From NCBI GenBank assembly GCA_050309705.1, contig JBNRMR010000091.1, positions 1 through 46,966 of the forward strand: DNA of 46,966 bases. The letters run 5' to 3'. Made by a program: the position numbers and the translations under genes. Below are positions 16,144-24,541 of this stretch, piece by piece. Source of the DNA: JBNRMR01 sp050309705. GTDB taxonomy: Bacteria > Bacillota > Clostridia > Christensenellales > UBA1750. The notes under the pieces are model-generated. The model did not search any database and was not told the origin of the DNA. It worked only from the letters and a program-made list of their open reading frames with translations. Each line of letters starts with the position of its first letter. Position 1 is the first letter of the stretch.

Positions 16144-16234
16144 TGGCGGAGAGTTAGGGATTTGAACCCTAGTTACCCTTACCGGGTAAACACGATTTCC
16201 AATCGTGCGCCTTCAACCGCTCAGCCAACTCTCC
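16144..16234 (-). tRNA. tRNA-Ser (GGA)
   Basis: This 91-nt class II tRNA has a long variable arm (TTTACCCGGTAAGGGTAAC). Anticodon loop TTGGAAA gives anticodon GGA. The acceptor stem GGAGAGTT pairs with AACTCTCC, followed by discriminator G and an encoded CCA. Confidence 0.95.
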
Positions 16235-16261
16235 GTATGGCAAGCTCTTGACAGCCAAGTC

Positions 16262-16290
16262 ATTATACATTAGTTAAGAAAAAAAATCAA
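16262..16290 (-). promoter_or_regulatory. Promoter of the tRNA-Ser gene
   Basis: On the minus strand, TTGATT (16285-16290), a 17-bp spacer and a perfect TATAAT (16262-16267), 27 bp before the tRNA. Confidence 0.8.
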
Positions 16291-16362
16291 GGCCTATGTG
16301 CAAAATTAAACAAAATCTCCCGCCTTATTTTTTTGCAGAAATGGTGGTAAAATAAGAATTAA

Positions 16363-16392
16363 TTGCTAACATTCGTCCTGTTATGGTATAAT
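16363..16392 (+). promoter_or_regulatory. Promoter of the uronate isomerase gene
   Basis: TTGCTA (16363-16368), an 18-bp spacer and an extended TGGTATAAT with a perfect -10 (16387-16392). Confidence 0.72.
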
Positions 16393-16439
16393 TTATCCAA
16401 TGAATACACTAAGAACAAAAACGGAGGTCAATGATTGTT

Positions 16440-17831
16440 ATGAAGGAATTTATGGGCAAGGATTTCATGCTGGACTCCCCCACTGCCTTGAAGCTGTACG
16501 ATATGTGCAAGGATCTGCCGATTATCGACTACCATTGCCACCTGGTGCCGAAGGAAATTTGGGAAAACCCATCCTTTGAGAACATCACCCAGCTTTGGCT
16601 CAACGGCGACCATTACAAATGGCGGCTGATGCGCGCCTGTGGCGTTGAGGAAAAGTACATCACCGGCGACGGTAGCGACTATGATAAGTTCTTCCACTTC
16701 GCGAAAATTATGCCCCTTTGCATCGGCAATCCTGTCTATCACTGGGCGCATCTGGAGCTTCAGCGCTATTTCGAGGTAAATCTACCCCTGTGCGAAAAAA
16801 ATGCAAAGGCCATATGGGACGCTGTCTGCGAAAAGATGAAAAACGGCGTCAACACAGTGCGCGGCTTCATCGAGACTTCCAACGTTGAGACTGTCTGCAC
16901 CACCGACGACCCTGCCGACAGCCTGGAATACCACATTGCCCTTAAGAACGAAGGCAAGTTCAAAGTTAATGTTTACCCCGCCTTCCGTCCGGACAAAGCT
17001 TACGGCCTTGAAAAGGATGATTATACCGAATATATCAATAAGCTTTCCGCCGCTTCCGGCGTTGATATCAAGGACGCCCAGACGCTGGTGGAAGCGCTGC
17101 TGAGCCGCATCGATTTCTTCCATGAAAACGGCTGCCGGGCCTCCGACCATGCCTCAATGGGCCTTCCCTATAATCCCTGCACCGTCGATGAGGCCAACCA
17201 GATCGTTGCAGACCGCCTCGCGGGCAAGAAAGTCTGCCAGGCAAGCTGCGACAAGGTTTTCACATTCGTGATGAACCGCCTTGCAAAGAAGTACAACGAG
17301 CTGGGCTGGATAATGCAACTGCACATGTCCGCCATCCGCAATAACAACAGCATCGCCTTCAAAAAACTTGGCCCCGACACCGGCTTCGACGCCGTTTATG
17401 ATGCCCATATATCCGCCAACATGAGCGCGTTCTTGGACAGCCTTAACGGCGAAGTGCCGAAGACAGTGTTGTATTCACTGAACCCCAATGATTTCTACGT
17501 TTTGACCACACTGATGGGCTGCTTCCAGAAGGCCGGCGAAAGAGGCCACATGCAACTTGGTGCGCCCTGGTGGTTCATTGACCATTACAACGGAATGATG
17601 CAGCAGATGAACACTCTGGCCGACCTGGGGGTTTTGGGCAACTTCATCGGGATGCTGACCGACTCCCGCAGCTTTCTTTCCTACCCGCGCCACGAATATT
17701 TCCGCCGCATAATGTGCAACCTTATCGCCGGCTGGGTGGAAAAAGGGCTTTACCCCAACGACGATGACATGCTGAAGGAGATCGTCCAGGGCATTAGCTA
17801 CTATAATGTGAAAAACTACACCGGCCTTTAA
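16440..17831 (+). CDS. uxaC: Uronate (glucuronate/galacturonate) isomerase
   Basis: This 463-residue cytoplasmic enzyme isomerises D-glucuronate to D-fructuronate and D-galacturonate to D-tagaturonate, the entry step of hexuronate breakdown. Family marks are the amidohydrolase-like metal motif IIDYHCHLVPKEIWEN, WLNGDHYKWRLMRACG, NVETVCTTDDPADSLEYH, MQLHMSAIRNNN and the C-terminal LTDSRSFLSYPRHEYFRRI. Length is normal for UxaC. The start is ambiguous: GGAGG at 16423-16427 is only 3 nt before ATG 16431 but 12 nt before ATG 16440. I chose 16440 because MKEFM matches the usual family start. No other hexuronate genes are adjacent. A strong terminator follows. Confidence 0.95.
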   Translation: MKEFMGKDFMLDSPTALKLYDMCKDLPIIDYHCHLVPKEIWENPSFENITQLWLNGDHYKWRLMRACGVEEKYITGDGSDYDKFFHFAKIMPLCIGNPVYHWAHLELQRYFEVNLPLCEKNAKAIWDAVCEKMKNGVNTVRGFIETSNVETVCTTDDPADSLEYHIALKNEGKFKVNVYPAFRPDKAYGLEKDDYTEYINKLSAASGVDIKDAQTLVEALLSRIDFFHENGCRASDHASMGLPYNPCTVDEANQIVADRLAGKKVCQASCDKVFTFVMNRLAKKYNELGWIMQLHMSAIRNNNSIAFKKLGPDTGFDAVYDAHISANMSAFLDSLNGEVPKTVLYSLNPNDFYVLTTLMGCFQKAGERGHMQLGAPWWFIDHYNGMMQQMNTLADLGVLGNFIGMLTDSRSFLSYPRHEYFRRIMCNLIAGWVEKGLYPNDDDMLKEIVQGISYYNVKNYTGL

Positions 17832-17840
17832 GCCGCCGAA

Positions 17841-17880
17841 AAAAAAGGATGCGAAAAACGCATCCTTTTTTGTTGCTTTT
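17841..17880 (+). terminator. Intrinsic terminator after uxaC
   Basis: AAAAAAGGATGCG pairs with CGCATCCTTTTTT around AAAAA, with a T-rich tail. Confidence 0.93.
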
Positions 17881-17894
17881 TTATCAACTGAGTT

Positions 17895-18256
17895 ACGATT
17901 CGGGGCCCCGCCCCGATCCCCGCAAGGGATTCTCCCTTGACCCTCTGCTATTTAGAGTTTTGCTCAAGCTTTTTCAAAAGCTTGCGGGAGCTTGGGGGCA
18001 GCGCCCTCGAAAGGGGACGATTCGGGGCCCCGCCCCGATTCCCGCAAGGGATTCTCCCTTGACCCTCTGCTATTTGGAGTTTTGCTCAAGCTTTTTCAAA
18101 AGCTTGCGGGAGCTTGAGGGCAGAGCCCTCGAAAGGGGACGATTCGGGGCCCCGCCCCGATCCCCACAAGGGATTCTCCCTTGACCCTCTGCTATTTGAG
18201 TTTTGCTCAAGCTTTTTCAAAAGCTTGCGGGAGCTTGAGGGTAGCGCCCTCGAAAT
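17895..18256. repeat. Three tandem ~122-bp hairpin-rich repeats
   Basis: Copies start at 17895, 18017 and 18139 and are nearly identical (a few substitutions, one 1-bp deletion in the third). Each unit contains four inverted repeats in the same order: CGGGGCCCCG, CAAGGGATTCTCCCTTG, CAAGCTTTTTCAAAAGCTTG and GAGGGC-AGA-GCCCTC. The block fills the gap between the convergent uxaC and secA genes and contains no plausible gene, although 111 codons are open on the plus strand. Confidence 0.93.
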
Positions 18257-18271
18257 AAGAGCAGGTTGAAC

Positions 18272-20968
18272 TCAGCCCTCCTGACCGCAGCAGTTCTTGA
18301 ATTTCTTGCCGCTGCCGCAGGGGCATGGATCGTTTCGTCCGACTTTCTTCTCGGCGCGGGCGGGCATTCTTACCGCTGGCTGGTCCCTGTTGGCGTGGAC
18401 AGCCCTCACCGGGCGGGCTGCCTGCCTGCGCTCCACCGGCCTTTCAAAGGACATGTTCATCAAAATCGCCACGGTGCTCTCGCGAATGCCGGCAACCATG
18501 GCCTCGAACATGTCAAAGCCTTCAAACTTGTACTCCTGCACGGGGTTTTTATTGCCCACCGCCCGAAGGCCGATGCCATGGCGGAGCTGGTCCATGTTGT
18601 CGATATGTGTCATCCATTTGTCGTCAACCACCCGCAAGAGCACCACCCGCTCTATCTCGTGGAAGTCCAGGCCCGCCTCTTCCGCAGCGCTTACCCGCTC
18701 CATATACCGGCCCCTGGCAAGCTCTTTTATTTCCTCGGCAAGTTTATCCGGCTTGAGCTTCAAAAGCTCGGCCTGGCTTTGGTCAGCAAAGTAATCCTCA
18801 GCCGCAAAGAATTTCGAAAGCTCCTTTTTGAGGCCCTGGATATCCCAATCTCTATGCTGAGCATCCCTGGAGCAGAAAGCGGCGACATTTTCTTCCACCA
18901 GTTTCTCCAGCATATCCAAAATGCTTCCGCGAACGTCCTTGCCTTCAAGCACTTCGCGGCGCTGGCCGTATATCAGCTCTCTTTGCTGGTTCATCACATC
19001 GTCATACTCCAGCACGCTCTTGCGGATGTCGAAATTGCGGCCTTCCACATGTTTCTGCGCGTTTTCAATCTGCTTTGAGAGTATCGCCGCGTCGATGGCG
19101 TCGTCGTCGCCGATTCCCAGGCGATCCACCATGGGCATTATCTTGTCGGAGCCAAACAACCGCAAAAGGTCGTCCTCAAGGGAAAGATAGAAGCAAGATG
19201 AGCCCGGGTCGCCCTGACGACCGGCGCGCCCGCGAAGCTGGTTGTCTATGCGCCGCGATTCATGGCGCTCTGTGCCGATGATGTGCAGGCCACCAAGCTT
19301 CACCACGTCACCATGCTCGCGCTTTGTTTCCACGGAAAATTCGCTAATATATGCCCTAAGCTTTTCCCTGGCGGCCTTTTCCTCGTCGCTGATGTCATCC
19401 GCAAAGGAGCGCGCCGCATCGATCATTTCCTGCTCATAGCCTTCCTGGCGCATTTTTTTCATTGCCAAAAACTCTGGATTGCCACCCAAAAGTATGTCGG
19501 TTCCGCGGCCGGCCATGTTTGTGGCGATGGTAACCGCCCCCACCTTGCCCGCCTGGGCAACGATCTCCGCCTCGCGCTCATGGAACTTCGCATTCAAAAC
19601 CACATGAGGCACGCCGGACTTTTTAAGCATGGTGGATAGCTGTTCACTCTTTTCCACGGAAACGGTGCCCACCAGAACCGGCTGACCTGTTCTGTGCCGC
19701 TCGATGATCTCCTTCACGGCGTTTCGGTATTTGCCCTCCTCCCGGCGGTAGATCCTGTCGGGCATGTCCGCTCTGATCATGGGCTTGTTGGTGGGAATGG
19801 TCACAACATCCAGATTATATATGCTGTTGAACTCGCTTTCCTCGGTCTTTGCTGTGCCTGTCATGCCGGAAAGCTTGCCATACATTCTGAAATAGTTCTG
19901 GAATGTGATGGTCGCCAAAGTCTGCGATTCATGCTTGATATCGATGCCTTCCTTAGCCTCTATTGCCTGGTGCAGGCCGTCGTTATAGCGCCTGCCCACC
20001 ATGAGCCTTCCTGTAAATTCATCGACTATAAGCACTTCGCCATCCTTGACGACATAATCAATGTCCCGTTTCATTATCACATGGGCTTTAAGCGCCTGGT
20101 TTATGTGGTGATTTATCTCCGTGTTGTCGATATCGGATAGGTTTTCAATGCCGAAGTAGCGCTCCGCCTTTTCAACGCCGCTTTCCAGCAGAGTGACGCT
20201 CTTCTTTTTCTCCTCAAAGTCATAGTCATCCGGGCGCAGGGTTTTTGCGAAACTATCCGCGCTGACATATAGATCGGTGGATTTCGCCCCCTGACCGGAG
20301 ATTATCAGCGGAGTTCTGGCTTCGTCTATCAGTATGGAGTCAACTTCGTCCACGATGGCAAAGTCCAGCCCCCGTTGCACCATATCAACCTTGTGGACGA
20401 CCATATTATCCCGCAGATAATCGAAGCCGAACTCATTGTTGGTGCCATATATGATATCACAGGCATAGGCAGCCTTACGCTTTGCCGGGGCAATCTCGTT
20501 GATGATAATGCCCACGCTTAGCCCCAAAAAGCGGTATATCTTTCCCATTTCCTCGCCCTGAAACTTGGCAAGATAGTCGTTTACAGTGACTATGTGGACG
20601 CTCTGGCCGGAAAGTGCGTTGAGATATGCAGCCAGCGCCGCGGTGTGGGTCTTGCCTTCGCCAGTTCTCATCTCAGCAATTCTGCCCTGGTGCAAGACTA
20701 TACCGCCGATAAGTTGGACATCAAAATGCCTCATGCCCAGAGTGCGCCACATTGCCTCCCGGCAAACAGCAAAGGCCTCGGGCAGAATGTCGTCCAGAGT
20801 CTCACCGCTTGAAAGGCGTTGCTTGAAGCTCTGGGTCGAGCGACGCAGTTCATCATCGGACAGGGCTTTTATCCGCGGCTCAAGAGCGTTTATTTCAACC
20901 ACCGTTTTTTTGATCTTTTTTATTTCAGCTTCATTCGTATTTCCAAAAAGCTTGCGAAGAAATGTCAT
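18272..20968 (-). CDS. secA: Preprotein translocase ATPase SecA
   Basis: This 898-residue motor drives unfolded preproteins through the SecYEG channel by ATP hydrolysis at the inner membrane face. Visible motifs are the Walker A region MRTGEGKTHTAALAAYL, the DEAD-type box IVDEVDSILIDEARTPLIIS, the preprotein-binding region after it, TNMAGRGTDILLGG in the second helicase domain, GLHIIGTERHESRRIDNQLRGRAGRQGDPG, and the C-terminal SEC-C zinc motif NDPCPCGSGKKFKNCC. The start at 20968 (MTFLRKLFG) follows GGAGGT; the longer frame to 21046 runs into the promoter. It is preceded by its own promoter and is likely monocistronic, since the next genes downstream are convergent. Confidence 0.98.
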   Translation of the reverse strand: MTFLRKLFGNTNEAEIKKIKKTVVEINALEPRIKALSDDELRRSTQSFKQRLSSGETLDDILPEAFAVCREAMWRTLGMRHFDVQLIGGIVLHQGRIAEMRTGEGKTHTAALAAYLNALSGQSVHIVTVNDYLAKFQGEEMGKIYRFLGLSVGIIINEIAPAKRKAAYACDIIYGTNNEFGFDYLRDNMVVHKVDMVQRGLDFAIVDEVDSILIDEARTPLIISGQGAKSTDLYVSADSFAKTLRPDDYDFEEKKKSVTLLESGVEKAERYFGIENLSDIDNTEINHHINQALKAHVIMKRDIDYVVKDGEVLIVDEFTGRLMVGRRYNDGLHQAIEAKEGIDIKHESQTLATITFQNYFRMYGKLSGMTGTAKTEESEFNSIYNLDVVTIPTNKPMIRADMPDRIYRREEGKYRNAVKEIIERHRTGQPVLVGTVSVEKSEQLSTMLKKSGVPHVVLNAKFHEREAEIVAQAGKVGAVTIATNMAGRGTDILLGGNPEFLAMKKMRQEGYEQEMIDAARSFADDISDEEKAAREKLRAYISEFSVETKREHGDVVKLGGLHIIGTERHESRRIDNQLRGRAGRQGDPGSSCFYLSLEDDLLRLFGSDKIMPMVDRLGIGDDDAIDAAILSKQIENAQKHVEGRNFDIRKSVLEYDDVMNQQRELIYGQRREVLEGKDVRGSILDMLEKLVEENVAAFCSRDAQHRDWDIQGLKKELSKFFAAEDYFADQSQAELLKLKPDKLAEEIKELARGRYMERVSAAEEAGLDFHEIERVVLLRVVDDKWMTHIDNMDQLRHGIGLRAVGNKNPVQEYKFEGFDMFEAMVAGIRESTVAILMNMSFERPVERRQAARPVRAVHANRDQPAVRMPARAEKKVGRNDPCPCGSGKKFKNCCGQEG

Positions 20969-21009
20969 TATTAACCTCCGTGGGCCAAATGCCCTTCTTT
21001 TCCATTGAT

Positions 21010-21038
21010 ATTTTATCATGCACAGGTCCTTTTCACAA
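21010..21038 (-). promoter_or_regulatory. Promoter of secA
   Basis: On the minus strand, TTGTGA (21033-21038), a 17-bp spacer and TAAAAT (21010-21015). Confidence 0.68.
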
Positions 21039-21051
21039 GCTTTCACCTAAT

Positions 21052-21086
21052 ATATAAAAAGGCAGCCGGTTGTCTGGCCGCCTTTT
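21052..21086 (-). terminator. Intrinsic terminator after btuD
   Basis: On the minus strand, AAAGGC-G-GCC pairs with GGC-T-GCCTTT, followed by TTTATA. It separates the cobalamin transporter operon from the secA promoter. Confidence 0.75.
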
Positions 21087-21115
21087 ATATGCTCTTTTAC
21101 GGGGATAAGGGCAGA

Positions 21116-21871
21116 TTACCACATGGAAAGGATTTTGCGCATATGAGCGCCCACGTCCATGCCATATACCCGGTTTATTTCTTCCCCGGAAAGCACCTGG
21201 GCCACACTTCCCTCCCTCAAAATCTTTCCGCCATCCATCAGCAAAACCCTATCTGCAGAGGCCATCGTCAGGTTGATATCATGAAAAACGGCCAGCGCAG
21301 CCCGCTCCCCTTGCTTAACCCAACTCCTGATATGCTCCACCGTCTCCACCTGGTTCTTGATGTCCAGATGATTCGTAGGCTCATCCAGGAGTATTATCGA
21401 GGGCTCCTGGGCAAAAACTCGCGCCAGCATCACCCGCTGAAACTGTCCGCCGGAAAGCTCGGTTATGTTTTTATCAAGGCAATCAGAAAGCCCAACCTGC
21501 TCTATGCACTCAAGAACGACGAGCCTGTCCTCCGACGTGTGGGAAGGAAAAAAGCCCTTTTTCATGTGAAGGTAGCGGCCCATCAGCACGGTTTCATAGA
21601 CAGTGTAAGGAAAATGGACGCTGCTCTGCTGGCTTAACAAAGCCGCTTTAGAGGCAATCTGCGCCCGCTTCATTGTGGCGATGTCCACCCCGAGAATTTT
21701 CACAGTGCCGGTATATGGCAAAAGCGCTGACACCGCACGAAGCAGCGTGGTCTTTCCGCAGCCATTAGGCCCACTCAGGCAGAGAACCTCTCCTTTTTCC
21801 AGCGTAAAGCCGACGCCCTTCACCACGTCGCCTTGACCGTATCCGCAAAAAAGGTCCTTCACCTCAAGCAT
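21116..21871 (-). CDS. btuD: Cobalamin (FecCD-type) ABC transporter ATPase
   Basis: This 251-residue ATPase powers import of a metal chelate across the membrane. It has Walker A GPNGCGKTT, a Q-loop LLSQQ, the ABC signature LSGGQFQRV, Walker B IILLDEPTNHLD, and the switch His in FHDIN. It most resembles the FecE/BtuD class. The ATG at 21871 overlaps the end of the permease gene by 8 bp, so translation is probably coupled; the frame extends further upstream only within the permease gene. The cobalamin riboswitch heading the operon identifies the substrate as vitamin B12 or a precursor. Confidence 0.92.
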   Translation of the reverse strand: MLEVKDLFCGYGQGDVVKGVGFTLEKGEVLCLSGPNGCGKTTLLRAVSALLPYTGTVKILGVDIATMKRAQIASKAALLSQQSSVHFPYTVYETVLMGRYLHMKKGFFPSHTSEDRLVVLECIEQVGLSDCLDKNITELSGGQFQRVMLARVFAQEPSIILLDEPTNHLDIKNQVETVEHIRSWVKQGERAALAVFHDINLTMASADRVLLMDGGKILREGSVAQVLSGEEINRVYGMDVGAHMRKILSMW

Positions 21872-22889
21872 TTTCCCTGCCCCCCTTCGCCAAATATATG
21901 TAAGCAAAAAAGGGCGCGCCGATAAGGGCCGTGATGGCGCCGATGGGCAACTCCGACGGCGATACGACAGTCCTCGCGGCAAGATCGCACAGCATCATGA
22001 AGGCGCCGGAAAAAGCAGCGCTGGCCGGCAGCACCAAAGCATGTCGGGAGCCGAAAAAGCGCCGCGCCACATGGGGGGCGATCAGATCCACAAAGCCGAT
22101 TATGCCCACCAACGATATTGCGCTGCCCGTCATGGCGGCGGCTGTTATCAGCAAAACCCACTTGACCCTTTTTAGCTCCACTCCCATGGCCATGGCCTGC
22201 TCGCCGCCGAAGGTCATTATGTCCATCTCCCGGGAATAGCGCAGCGATATCAGCGTGCAGACAGCCACAACTGGCAGCAGCAGCCCCGCATACGACCAGT
22301 CCTTGAGTGAAAAAGTGCCCAGTTGCCAAAAGACAAGGCGCTCAACGGTTTCCTTGAAGAAAGCCGATAAGAATGACAACACAGCGGTGACAAAAAGCGA
22401 AAACACCATCCCCGCCAGCACTATCGTGTGGTTTTGGACGCCGCCGTCGATCTTTCCAGCCAGGGCAACGGTGGCTATAACTGTGAAGAAGCCGAATATG
22501 AAGCCGAAAAGGGGCAAGGTGTAGCCGCCTATCAACGGTAGCGAAAAGCCGGTGATCATCACCAGATATGCGCCCAAGGATGCCCCGGACGATACCCCCA
22601 GAGTGTACGACGATGCCAGGGGGTTCTGCAAAACCGACTGCATCACCGAGCCGCTCAGGCCCAGGGCTATGCCCACGATGAATGCCAGCACCACCCGAGG
22701 CAGCCGCATTGTCCATATTATCGTGACATGAAGTGGCGGGACGCCGTCGATGCTCAGGCCGAAAAGCTTGTGAAAAATCACCCTTGCCACATCACCCGGG
22801 CCCACGGATACGCTGCCCAGACCTACTGAAAGCAGAAATATGACGATGCAGGCAGCAATAAGAATCACTGCCTTGACGCTGGTTTTCAT
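21864..22889 (-). CDS. btuC: Cobalamin (FecCD-type) ABC transporter permease
   Basis: This 341-residue integral membrane protein of the FecCD/BtuC family forms the translocation channel, with about ten hydrophobic helices. Conserved elements are RLPRVVLAFIVGIALGLSGSVMQSVLQNPLASSYTLGVSSGAS after the first helices, and the ATPase-coupling and C-terminal region GIIGFVDLIAPHVARRFFG followed by ELPIGAITALIGAPFFAYI. It starts 2 bp after the binding-protein gene ends and overlaps the ATPase gene, a tight three-gene operon. Confidence 0.94.
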   Translation of the reverse strand: MKTSVKAVILIAACIVIFLLSVGLGSVSVGPGDVARVIFHKLFGLSIDGVPPLHVTIIWTMRLPRVVLAFIVGIALGLSGSVMQSVLQNPLASSYTLGVSSGASLGAYLVMITGFSLPLIGGYTLPLFGFIFGFFTVIATVALAGKIDGGVQNHTIVLAGMVFSLFVTAVLSFLSAFFKETVERLVFWQLGTFSLKDWSYAGLLLPVVAVCTLISLRYSREMDIMTFGGEQAMAMGVELKRVKWVLLITAAAMTGSAISLVGIIGFVDLIAPHVARRFFGSRHALVLPASAAFSGAFMMLCDLAARTVVSPSELPIGAITALIGAPFFAYIYLAKGGRENA

Positions 22890-22891
22890 AA

Positions 22892-23818
22892 TCAGTTGCC
22901 GTAGCTGCCCGGATATATGGCCTTAGCCATCGCCTCCAGCGCTTTTATTATGTTGTGGGAGGGCTGTGAGCTGTGGCTGCTGTCGATATAATAAACATCA
23001 CCATTTTTAACGGCAGTGACATCCGCGAAGGCCGGGCGGCTCATTATCTCCCCCACCGGATCGTCGATGTAGTTGACATTTGTCAAAATTACATCAGGAT
23101 TGGCGGCGACGGCGGTCTCGTCGGCCACGGCAAGCCAGCCGGTTTCGACTTCAAGCACATTCTTCGCGCCGATGATCTCTATCATCTCATTTAGAAAGGT
23201 GTCGCTACCAAAGCTGTAAATGAAGGGAGAGGCTGCGACCTCGAACAGCACCGTCTTTTTCTCCGAAATGGCGCTGCCGATGGCGGCTATGCTGTCTATC
23301 TGTGCCTTCATGCCATCCACAAGCGCCCTGGCTTCGGCGTCCTTGCCCAAAAGGCTGCCATAAAAGTCGATATCGCCGTATATGCCCTCGATGCTGTCGC
23401 TGGAGGGGATGTATGCAACGCTTACTCCCGCTTCCTTCAGCGCCTTGTAGGGATCGTCATCGCCCACCTGGCTGAGGCCTGAAACCAGCACAAGATCTGG
23501 CTCATAGGCTAGAATCGCCTCGGCATTGGGGGGATATATCTCCAAAACGCAGATGGAAGGGTCTATCCCCTCGACGCTTGTGGAGTATGTGTCCGCAGCC
23601 ACCACATTGCCGCCTTCGCCCAAGGCGAAAACGATGTCGGTTATGGCCGGCGCAAGGGACACTATCTTTTCTATCTTCGCGGGAACAGCAAACTCCTGCC
23701 CGGAGGGATCGGTCATCAGTGTTGGTTCGGCCTTTGCGGGCTGCTGCGCGCAAGAGGAGAGGGCCAAAGCAATCACCAGCGCAAGCAGCGCCGTAATGGC
23801 AGTCTTGAAGCGTTTCAT
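22892..23818 (-). CDS. btuF: Cobalamin ABC transporter substrate-binding lipoprotein
   Basis: This 308-residue lipoprotein has signal peptide and lipobox LALSSC (Cys at about residue 23). The class III periplasmic-binding fold shows EKIVSLAPAITDIVFALGEGGNVVA, PNAEAILAYEPDLVLVSG and the long connecting helix. C-terminal elements are NPDVILTNVNY and NGDVYYIDSSHSSQPSHNI. It captures the ligand outside the cell and delivers it to the permease. The gene is first in the operon, directly behind the cobalamin riboswitch and its terminator, which supports a corrinoid ligand rather than a siderophore. Confidence 0.93.
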   Translation of the reverse strand: MKRFKTAITALLALVIALALSSCAQQPAKAEPTLMTDPSGQEFAVPAKIEKIVSLAPAITDIVFALGEGGNVVAADTYSTSVEGIDPSICVLEIYPPNAEAILAYEPDLVLVSGLSQVGDDDPYKALKEAGVSVAYIPSSDSIEGIYGDIDFYGSLLGKDAEARALVDGMKAQIDSIAAIGSAISEKKTVLFEVAASPFIYSFGSDTFLNEMIEIIGAKNVLEVETGWLAVADETAVAANPDVILTNVNYIDDPVGEIMSRPAFADVTAVKNGDVYYIDSSHSSQPSHNIIKALEAMAKAIYPGSYGN

Positions 23819-23841
23819 TTCTATACCCCTGTTTCTTCAGA

Positions 23842-23873
23842 ATAACAAAACACCCGCGGCTTTGGCCGGGGCG
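23842..23873 (-). terminator. Intrinsic terminator of the cobalamin riboswitch
   Basis: On the minus strand, CCCCGGC-CAAA-GCCGCGGG is followed by TGTTTTGTTATT, just ahead of btuF. Premature termination on ligand binding is the likely mechanism. Confidence 0.78.
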
Positions 23874-23934
23874 CAGACAACCACCCAACGCAGATTCAAC
23901 CTGCTTGGGCTGAGAAGTCATGCACTCCATGCAC

Positions 23935-24135
23935 TGTGGAGCCATAACGGACCGCGCGAGGGCGGCCGGCAAAAGGCAGGTCTTCCGGCTTGGGCATCGT
24001 CGCTATCCCCGTCTTCCCGGCATAGTCGCCAGTGACATGCTGGGGATCGCTCTTCCCATACGGCGGCAGGACCGCTCAGGCATTGCGCTTTTGCTTTACG
24101 CGCTTACCTGATTCCCTATTATCGCACCCGGCCCC
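23935..24135 (-). promoter_or_regulatory. Cobalamin riboswitch
   Basis: On the minus strand the hallmark B12 box AAGCCGGAAGACCTGCC (about 23976-23992) is intact. Upstream lie AATAGGGAATCAGGT (the conserved GGGAA element) and GCATGTCACTGG, in the order and spacing of the family. The downstream part can form the kissing-loop helix ahead of the terminator. It controls the btuF-btuC-btuD operon. Confidence 0.93.
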
Positions 24136-24179
24136 GGTGATGGGGCTGTGCGCACCTTTGCCGATATTCTGTTTGAATA

Positions 24180-24208
24180 ATTATACCAGTGCGCTAAAGG
24201 GCTGTCAA
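24180..24208 (-). promoter_or_regulatory. Promoter of the btuFCD operon
   Basis: On the minus strand, a perfect TTGACA (24203-24208), a 17-bp spacer and a perfect TATAAT (24180-24185). The -35 element overlaps the stop codon of the preceding AroQ-like gene. Confidence 0.93.
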
Positions 24209-24522
24209 TGTCGCAATTCCTCGATTGCCTTTGAATAGGCCGAACAGTCATTGCGCAGCACCCGCTTCACGGGCAGCTTCGCCGCCTTGACAATGCCCAC
24301 CATGTCTATTCCAGAGCCGGAGAAAGAGGCGGCGTTCACTATCGCGCCGGCGTAAAAGCCCGCTGATATATCAAGCTTTTCCCGCAGCTCGCTCTCGCTC
24401 TCGGCCATAAAAAAGTCCACCGTGATGGCGGCCTTAAAAGCGGCCTTCGTCACGAGGACCATGAAATCCGCATACTCCTTCGCGCCCACTGCCGGGCCGC
24501 TGATTATCAAAAGCCTTTGCAA
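24205..24522 (-). CDS. Degenerate AroQ-like (type II dehydroquinase fold) protein
   Basis: This 105-residue protein resembles type II 3-dehydroquinate dehydratase in outline. It has an N-terminal LLIISGP (family: INGPN), a central VDFFMAESESELREKL, then GAIVNAASFSGSGIDMVGIV in place of the usual NPGAYTHTSVA region, and LPVKRVLRN in place of the family's PVIEVHLSN. The loop with the catalytic Tyr is missing and both active-site His are replaced, so dehydratase activity is very unlikely. It is also about 40 residues short. It may be a non-catalytic relative with a new role or a decaying gene. The start is TTG 24522 after GAGGAACGAG; an ORF start further up overlaps the preceding lipoprotein gene. 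Type I AroD is encoded elsewhere in this window. Confidence 0.6.
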   Translation of the reverse strand: MQRLLIISGPAVGAKEYADFMVLVTKAAFKAAITVDFFMAESESELREKLDISAGFYAGAIVNAASFSGSGIDMVGIVKAAKLPVKRVLRNDCSAYSKAIEELRH

Positions 24523-24541
24523 ACTCGTTCCTCTTTTATGT

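Noticed and set aside
17895..18256. CRISPR-like tandem repeat
   Set aside because: Units are 122 bp and nearly identical throughout, with no short repeats separating unique spacers, and no cas genes are present.
18266..19078. 270-codon ORF antisense to secA
   Set aside because: It lies wholly opposite the highly conserved 3' part of secA, has no recognisable domains and is a codon-use shadow.
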